NCBI RefSeq assembly: GCF_002025665.1
Contig: NZ_CP018786.1
Location: forward strand, 682,001-746,000
DNA from: Chryseobacterium indologenes
GTDB taxonomy: Bacteria; Bacteroidota; Bacteroidia; Flavobacteriales; Weeksellaceae
Length of the DNA stretch: 64,000 nucleotides
Direction: 5' to 3'
In this document: piece after piece, positions 59,254-64,000 of the stretch
Position numbering within the stretch: position 1 is the stretch's first letter
Layout of the letters: each line of letters begins with the position of its first letter
Notes under the pieces: generated by a model
What the model was told of the DNA's origin: nothing
The model's database searches: none
What the model saw: the letters and a program-made list of their open reading frames with translations, nothing else
Made by a program: the position numbers and the translations under genes

Positions 59254-60270
59254 ATGATTTTCAAAACATATAACGCTATAGAAAATGCTTACCAGGCCCG
59301 CGTGATCGAACAGATCAGGATGCAGGGTTTTGGGGATGAGGTTTTCATTGTACAGGAAAAAGTTCACGGAGCTAATTTCTCTTTCTTTACCGACGGAAAG
59401 GAAATTAAAATCGCTAAGAGAACTGCTTTCATCGAAAAAGATGAGAAATTTTTCAATGCCCATCAGATGTTGGAACGCTACAGAAAAAATGTAATAGAAG
59501 TGTTTCAAAAAGTAAAAACCATTCATCCGGATGTAGAAACTGTAGTGATCTACGGTGAATTGTTCGGTGGCGGTTACAAACATAAAGAAGTAGTACCCGT
59601 AAAAGATGCTGTAAAAGTACAGAAAGGTATTGAATATGCACCTTACAACGAATTTTACGCTTTCGATATTAAACTGAATGGTATTACCTATTTAGATACA
59701 GAAGTTGTCAATCAGATTTTTGAAGAAACAGGATTTTTCTATGCAAAAATTTTGTTTCAGGGAAGTCTTGAAGAAGCTTTGAAATTCCCTAATGTTTTCA
59801 ATTCAAAAATTCCCGCTTGGCTTGGATTACCCGAATTGGAAGACAATAGGTGTGAAGGAACCATCGTAAAAACTTTGAAAACCAGATACTTTGGAAACGG
59901 AGCCAGAATTATTCTTAAAAATAAGAATGAAAAATGGGTAGAAAAGTCCAAAATGGTTAAAAAAGAGGGTAAAACTGTTCAGAAACAGATTCACTTCAGC
60001 GAAAAAGCTCAGGAAATCTGGGAGGAAATCCAAAAATATGCTACAGCCAACAGATTGAATAATGTGGTGAGCAAAATCGGCGAATTCGAACCTAAAATGA
60101 TAGGTAAGGTAATTGGTCTTTTTTCACAGGATATTTTAGAGGATTTCCAGAAAGACTTCCCGGCAGCTTTTGCAACTATTGAAAAAGAAGAGCAGAAAAG
60201 GATCAACAAAAAGTTGAATTCTTTAGTCATTGATTTTATAAAAAAAGAGTTGATGACTCTTAAAGTATAG
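59254..60270 (+). CDS. Rnl2-type RNA ligase
   Basis: 338-aa ATP-dependent RNA ligase. Motif I VQEKVHGANFSF (nucleotidyl Lys36) as in T4 Rnl2, RTAFI (motif Ia region), VIYGELFGGGY (motif III), EFYAFDIKLNG (IIIa), CEGTIVKTL (motif IV, about 213-221) and ARIILKNKNEKWVEKSK (motif V), then a helical C-terminal domain (about 255-335). All catalytic motifs are intact. Rnl2 enzymes seal nicks in duplex-like RNA with 3'-OH and 5'-P ends. The neighbouring tRNA array suggests cleaved tRNA as substrate. A terminator follows. Confidence 0.93.
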   Translation: MIFKTYNAIENAYQARVIEQIRMQGFGDEVFIVQEKVHGANFSFFTDGKEIKIAKRTAFIEKDEKFFNAHQMLERYRKNVIEVFQKVKTIHPDVETVVIYGELFGGGYKHKEVVPVKDAVKVQKGIEYAPYNEFYAFDIKLNGITYLDTEVVNQIFEETGFFYAKILFQGSLEEALKFPNVFNSKIPAWLGLPELEDNRCEGTIVKTLKTRYFGNGARIILKNKNEKWVEKSKMVKKEGKTVQKQIHFSEKAQEIWEEIQKYATANRLNNVVSKIGEFEPKMIGKVIGLFSQDILEDFQKDFPAAFATIEKEEQKRINKKLNSLVIDFIKKELMTLKV

Positions 60271-60300
60271 TTTCGGTAAATTTTTACCGAAACTTTTTTA
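60269..60300 (+). terminator. Terminator after the RNA ligase gene
   Basis: AGTTTCGGTAAA / TTTACCGAAACT, 12-bp stem followed by TTTTTT. Starts inside the stop codon region. Confidence 0.88.
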
Positions 60301-60469
60301 TGTATAAACTAAACCATAGAGGCAACATAAGTCTTAGAAATTTGATTTTCATTATGCAGTAAGTTTGTCATTCCGTTAGGAATTTCAATTGTTAAAAGTG
60401 AAAATATATTTTAAGATTCATTCAAAATGGCAAATGTTATAAAGATTTATGGTTCAAAAAAAGAAAACT

Positions 60470-61414
60470 ATGTTACAAGCAGAAATAAAAAGTCTTTTAA
60501 AAGAAGACATCAGTATATTAATCAAAATTCCTAATTCCGGAAAGCATTATTTGTGCGATTGTGGGGAAGCGAGTTTATTGACTGTGAAAGAAGTTCAGTC
60601 CATATCCGCAATATTCATCAGTCATACGCATATAGATCACTTTTCAAATTTCGACGGAATTTTCAGACATCAGATCGGAAGTGGTGAAAAAGTAGTGATT
60701 TGCGGACCGAAAAATATCCATCTACAAGTTGAAGCAAGATTAAAATCTTACACTTGGAATCTGATTGATGAAAAGGCAATTGCCTACGAAATCCGTGAGA
60801 TTGTTTCAAAAGATGAAGTTAATGTTTACACCCTTCGTCCGCCACAATGGGATATGGAATTGATCAACACCCAGAATTTCCTGTTTGAAGACGAATATGT
60901 CAACGTTGACTTTGCTATTCTGGATCACAAAACAGATTCTATTGCTTATTTGTTTAAAGAAAAAGACACGGTAAGCTTCAGTGAAAATGCTTCAGATTTC
61001 AAAAAAGGAAAGTGGATTGGTGAGCTGAAGACTGCATTTGAAAATAATGATACAGAGAAAGAGATTGAAATCGAAGGGAATGTTTACAAAGCAACAGAAT
61101 TGTTCCACTTATTAACCCTTAATGAAGGTTACAAACTTGGTGTCATCATGGACCATGCAGTAGCCGAAAACAATTATGACAAAATAAAAGCGGTTTTTGC
61201 AGGAACGGATTTGGTATATATCGAAACATTCTACAAGGACTCTGATCAGGAATTTGCAAAGATCAACTATCATAGTTTTGCTTCAGCATCAGGAAAAATC
61301 ATGAATGAATGTCAGGTGAAAGAAGCCATTCCGATTCACTTTTCGAGAAGATATACAGAAAGTGATCAGGAAGAAATTGAAACTGCTTTTTATAAAGCAT
61401 TTCGTAAAAATTAA
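60470..61414 (+). CDS. RNase Z-like metallo-beta-lactamase-fold protein
   Basis: About 314 aa from the ATG at 60470; an in-frame ATG at 60449 adds seven basic residues. It shows ILIKIPNSGKHYLCDCGEAS, the zinc motif ISHTHIDHFSNFDG (about residues 46-59), VVICGP, a late GVIMDHAV (Asp/His) and FHFS-type IPIHFSRRYTE (His). This is the RNase Z-like branch, whose members include the tRNA 3'-end endonuclease, although this protein lacks the long exosite arm. The family tie and position between RNA ligase and phosphoesterase make a role in RNA end processing plausible. Confidence 0.75.
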   Translation: MLQAEIKSLLKEDISILIKIPNSGKHYLCDCGEASLLTVKEVQSISAIFISHTHIDHFSNFDGIFRHQIGSGEKVVICGPKNIHLQVEARLKSYTWNLIDEKAIAYEIREIVSKDEVNVYTLRPPQWDMELINTQNFLFEDEYVNVDFAILDHKTDSIAYLFKEKDTVSFSENASDFKKGKWIGELKTAFENNDTEKEIEIEGNVYKATELFHLLTLNEGYKLGVIMDHAVAENNYDKIKAVFAGTDLVYIETFYKDSDQEFAKINYHSFASASGKIMNECQVKEAIPIHFSRRYTESDQEEIETAFYKAFRKN

Positions 61415-61436
61415 TTAAAAACAAACAATTAAAAAA

Positions 61437-62000
61437 ATGAAACCCAATATATTTTTTACAGCAGATCATCATTTTGGTCACGAGAATATTATAAAGTTTT
61501 CAGAGAGACCTTTTGAATCACTGGACCATATGAATGAAGAACTCATAACAAGATGGAACGAGAAAGTTGCTACCGGTGATACCGTCTACCATTTAGGAGA
61601 TATGAGTTTAGGAAAACCTGATTTTACAAAAGAAATTTTAGATCGGTTAAATGGTAATATTCATCTGATCAAAGGCAATCATGAAGGAGCGGCTTTAACC
61701 TATCCCAAGCGGTTTGCTTCCATCAGAGATTACCACGAACTGAGAATTGATGAACCGGAGGAAAGTAATGGTAAACAGAAAATCATTCTTTTCCATTACG
61801 CCATGCGTACCTGGAATGGCTCACATCGCGGAGTCTGGCAGTTATACGGCCATTCACACGGAACCTTGCCGGATGATGAAATGGCACTCAGCTTTGATGT
61901 AGGGGTAGATTGCCACAATTTTTATCCGGTTTCCTATGAGGAAGTCAAAGAAATAATGAAGAGGAAAAAATGGACGCCTCCATTTGCTCCCAGAAATTAA
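61437..62000 (+). CDS. Metallophosphoesterase (calcineurin-like)
   Basis: 187-aa phosphoesterase: IFFTADHHFGHENIIKF (D-x-H), DTVYHLGDMSLG (GD), IHLIKGNHEGA (GNHE), LFHYAMRTWNG (H) and YGHSHGTLPD (GHSH) give the full two-metal site. Small stand-alone members act on 2',3'-cyclic phosphates, nucleotides or phosphodiesters. In this neighbourhood, removal of cyclic or 3'-phosphate from cleaved RNA is a reasonable guess. It starts 22 bases after the previous gene. Confidence 0.9.
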   Translation: MKPNIFFTADHHFGHENIIKFSERPFESLDHMNEELITRWNEKVATGDTVYHLGDMSLGKPDFTKEILDRLNGNIHLIKGNHEGAALTYPKRFASIRDYHELRIDEPEESNGKQKIILFHYAMRTWNGSHRGVWQLYGHSHGTLPDDEMALSFDVGVDCHNFYPVSYEEVKEIMKRKKWTPPFAPRN

Positions 62001-62017
62001 CAATTAATGATGAAAAT

Positions 62018-62079
62018 GAAGCTTGAGGATATGAGAAGTATAAACCTAACTAACTTCTAACCTCTAGCTTCTAATTTCT
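62018..62079. repeat. Iterated-word inverted repeat
   Basis: GAAGCTTGAGGATATGAGAAGT and ACTTCTAACCTCTAGCTTCT form an imperfect hairpin in the 87-base gap between phosphoesterase and exonuclease genes. Built like the tRNA-array spacers with another word. Confidence 0.55.
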
Positions 62080-62087
62080 AAAAAATC

Positions 62088-62630
62088 ATGAAAACAGCCA
62101 ATGAGATGATAATCATCGATCTGGAAGCTACATGTTGGGAAAACGACAGAATTCCCAATGGACAACAGGTCGATATTATAGAAATAGGAATTTGCAAATT
62201 AAACTTAACATCAAAAGCAATTTCCCAAAAACAAAGCATTTATGTAATTCCAGAACGGTCAGAAATCAACAGATTCTGTACACAATTGACCGGAATTACC
62301 CCGCAACTGATAGAAGAAAAAGGAATCTATTTCGAAGAAGCCTGTGAAATAATCAGGGAGCAATATCATTCAGAACTGCTTATCTGGGCAGGATATGGAA
62401 ACTTCGACGGTGAGCAGATCATAGAACAATGTGATTGGCTCGGGATAGCCAATCCTTTTTCAGAAAACTATATGAATGTGATGCATGAATTTAAAAGGCA
62501 TTTCAGACTGCATAAACAAATAGGACTTAAAAGAGCTCTGAACTATCTGAATATGGATTTTGAAGGTACCCATCACAGCGGAGCAGACGATGCTTATAAT
62601 ACAGCCAGAATTTTAAGTAAGATTCTGTAA
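62088..62630 (+). CDS. DEDDh 3'-5' exonuclease, ERI1/KapD-like
   Basis: 180-aa exonuclease with all DEDDh motifs: ExoI MIIIDLEATCWEN (Asp/Glu, about residue 11-13), ExoII LLIWAGYGNFDGEQI (Asp), ExoIII THHSGADDAYNTARIL (His and Asp). The context QKQSIYVIPERSEINRFCTQLTGIT is typical of the ERI1 branch, whose members trim 3' ends of small and ribosomal RNA. A frameshifted paralogue lies 106 bases downstream. Confidence 0.9.
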   Translation: MKTANEMIIIDLEATCWENDRIPNGQQVDIIEIGICKLNLTSKAISQKQSIYVIPERSEINRFCTQLTGITPQLIEEKGIYFEEACEIIREQYHSELLIWAGYGNFDGEQIIEQCDWLGIANPFSENYMNVMHEFKRHFRLHKQIGLKRALNYLNMDFEGTHHSGADDAYNTARILSKIL

Positions 62631-62736
62631 ATAGTAATCAGGCCGGAAGACTGAAACTAAAGGCGGGAGGTAAAGTAGATACTATGGAAAACTTCCGTAT
62701 CCGTCTTCTATCCTTTAACAATTAAATTTTTAACAA

Positions 62737-63287
62737 GTGAAAATAACAGAAAATATATTAATAGTAGACCTTGAAGCAACGTGCTGGGAAAACCGGCCGC
62801 CAAGAGGTCAGGAAAGTGAGATCATCGAAATCGGAGTATGCATTATGAATGCAAAAACCGGTAAGATCTCTAAAAATGAAGGGATTTTAATAAAACCCCA
62901 ACATTCAAAAGTAAGCCCGTTCTGTACGGAACTGACCACGCTTACCCAAAATATGCTGGATCATGAAGGCATTATGCTGGATGATGCTTTCGATATCCTG
63001 AGAGCAGAATATGATTCCGAAGAATTGACATGGGCGAGTTACGAAATTATGATCTGAATATGCTTCAAAACCAGGCAAGAAGATTCTACACAGATTATCC
63101 GATGAGTGATGACCACATCAATGTAAAAACATTATTCGGTGAAATTCACCCTACTATCAGGAAAAGTGTCGGAATGAACAGGGCTTTGGGTGAATTGGGG
63201 ATGACTTTAGAAGGTACCCACCACAGAGGAGTAGATGACGCCAAAAACATTGCAAAGATTCTGCATTGGTGTCTGAAGAATTATTAA
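62737..63287 (+). pseudogene. Frameshifted second DEDDh exonuclease
   Basis: The first frame starts at GTG 62737 (MKITENILIVDLEATCWEN) and stops at 63057 after LTWASYEIMI. The second frame continues the homology as NYDLNMLQNQARRFYTDYP to GTHHRGVDDAKNIAKILHW at 63287. Compared with the intact paralogue (LIWAGYGNFDGEQ), one base, probably a G of a GGA codon, is missing near 63043. All catalytic motifs survive across the two frames. It may be a recent mutation, a sequencing error or (less likely) a programmed shift. Confidence 0.82.
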
Positions 63288-63319
63288 ATCATCTGAAATA
63301 AAGCAGATATTTAAAAAAT

Positions 63320-63354
63320 GAAGACTGTCTCAAATGATGAGGCAGTCTTTTTAT
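63320..63354. terminator. Bidirectional terminator after the exonuclease pair
   Basis: GAAGACTGTCTC-AAATGAT-GAGGCAGTCTTTTT. Shared with the converging hydrolase gene. Confidence 0.85.
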
Positions 63355-64000
63355 TATGCTATATCAGATATCCTGTTACAAATAAAGTTGTGAAGCTCCA
63401 CCGGAATAGAATGTCCCATTCCTTCAATAAGAAGCCATTCAGCACCGGGAATAGAATCCGCAATATCTTTTCCGCAATCAGAATGAAAGATCAGATCGTC
63501 TGTTCCATGAATAATCAAAGTCGGAGCTGATATTTTTTCCAATATCTCAGCATTATACTGATAAGAACCCATCGCTAAAAGCTGACGGATAATTCCATTT
63601 TTTGTTTTTGAACGGGTAAGTTCTTTTTCAAGCAAAGCCATTTCTTGATTCGAATCAAAAATATATCCCGAACCCGATATTTTCTTTGCAAAACGGATCT
63701 TTTCCCTCAAATACTCTTCTTTCTGAAGAACAGGATCAGCAGATACCTGTGTCATCATAGCCATCATTTCAGAATCAGGCTTAGGAAGAGACGGATTCAT
63801 AGAGGTGGACATGATGATCGTTAATGATAAAACTCTTTCAGGATAATAGGAGCCTAAAAGCTGTGCAATAATTCCTCCCATGGAACGTCCCACAATATGC
63901 GCTTTTTCAATCTTTAAATAATCCAGTAAACCAATAACATCATTTGCCATATCCATCAATGAATAAGGTATACCTTCCTTACTCAATGCAGCAAAGATTT
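63354..64000 (-). CDS. Alpha/beta-hydrolase (5' end outside window)
   Basis: The frame is open to the right edge, so the N-terminus with the HG oxyanion motif is not seen. The visible 215 codons include YSLMDMANDVIGLLDYLKIEKAHIVGRSMGGIIAQLLG (nucleophile Ser in GRSMGG), PTLIIHGTDDLIF (Asp) and IEGMGHSIP (His), a full catalytic triad. A TTG at 63986 would give a false start inside the domain. Ordinary esterase/peptidase-like hydrolase; substrate unknown. Confidence 0.9.
   Translation of the reverse strand, partial: IFAALSKEGIPYSLMDMANDVIGLLDYLKIEKAHIVGRSMGGIIAQLLGSYYPERVLSLTIIMSTSMNPSLPKPDSEMMAMMTQVSADPVLQKEEYLREKIRFAKKISGSGYIFDSNQEMALLEKELTRSKTKNGIIRQLLAMGSYQYNAEILEKISAPTLIIHGTDDLIFHSDCGKDIADSIPGAEWLLIEGMGHSIPVELHNFICNRISDIA

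Noticed and set aside
60427..60540. Short ORF starting MANVIKIYGSKKEN just before the RNase Z-like gene
   Set aside because: Stops after about 35 codons inside the next gene in another frame and shows no own signal or conservation clue.
55168..63287. Prophage origin of the tRNA and RNA-ligase block
   Set aside because: No capsid, tail, portal, terminase or integrase gene is seen; phage ancestry of single genes remains possible.
1..64000. CRISPR arrays, rRNA genes, complete insertion sequences
   Set aside because: No regularly spaced direct repeats with unique spacers, no rRNA-like stretch and no transposase were found on reading both strands.

Overview
The window looks like chromosomal DNA of a Chryseobacterium-like member of the Bacteroidota (Weeksellaceae/Flavobacteriia). 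The signs are low GC, a nuoA-F cluster, Bacteroidota-type -7 boxes (TAnnTTTG), a type IX secretion C-terminal domain, a GLPGLI-family protein, 'MKNLKK..GG' bacteriocin-like peptides, a grasp-with-spasm RiPP locus and A-rich ribosome-binding regions without Shine-Dalgarno sites. This assignment rests on gene content only.

Region 1 (1-16.9 kb, mostly minus strand) is core. It holds nuoA-F plus a secreted barrel-like protein directly behind nuoF, a GNAT protein, a YugP-like protease, a YigZ/IMPACT protein, two small Cys-rich GG-leader peptides, ribD, a DUF349 protein, aroE, a secreted endonuclease I with T9SS sorting domain, a LolE/FtsX-like permease, rbfA and methylmalonyl-CoA epimerase, ending in a CAT-anticodon tRNA.

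Region 2 (17-34 kb) is accessory and concerned with peptide natural products. It starts with gene relics. A grasp-with-spasm locus follows: GG-leader precursor, ATP-grasp ligase, an unrecognised 66-aa protein, SPASM protein, C39-peptidase ABC exporter, HlyD adaptor and a gutted last gene. A minus-strand class I lanthipeptide-type operon comes next: precursor without Cys, S9 peptidase, LanB-type dehydratase and a separate thiopeptide-type domain protein, with no cyclase visible. A TPR/AraC regulator lies beside it.

Region 3 (34-45.6 kb) is ordinary: PhoD phosphatase, metallo-beta-lactamase-fold protein, GLPGLI protein, a duplicated-domain lipoprotein, DUF434, TatD, deoD, an AraC regulator, an acyltransferase and a VOC protein.

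Region 4 (45.9-63.3 kb) is the most striking. A seven-gene MoxR-vWA-beta-propeller-type operon (45.9-54.0 kb) is followed by two tandem short ORFs (42 and 41 codons). The first uses all 20 amino acids and the second 19. Each is followed by a strong terminator, and each contains a segment that could pair with the 5' arm of that terminator. The second terminator runs straight into an array of about 18 divergent tRNA genes (55.2-57.7 kb). The array contains five copies of a hairpin with a conserved loop and several long inverted-repeat spacers. Behind it lie genes of an RNA-repair type: YkuK/DUF458 RNase H-like protein, cREC-like domain, DinB-like protein, Rnl2-type RNA ligase, an RNase Z-like protein, a phosphoesterase and two DEDDh exonucleases (one frameshifted). 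My main hypothesis is a regulated tRNA replacement and repair island: ribosome stalling on any depleted tRNA in the leader ORFs would prevent termination and switch on the spare tRNAs. This is inference from sequence and untested.
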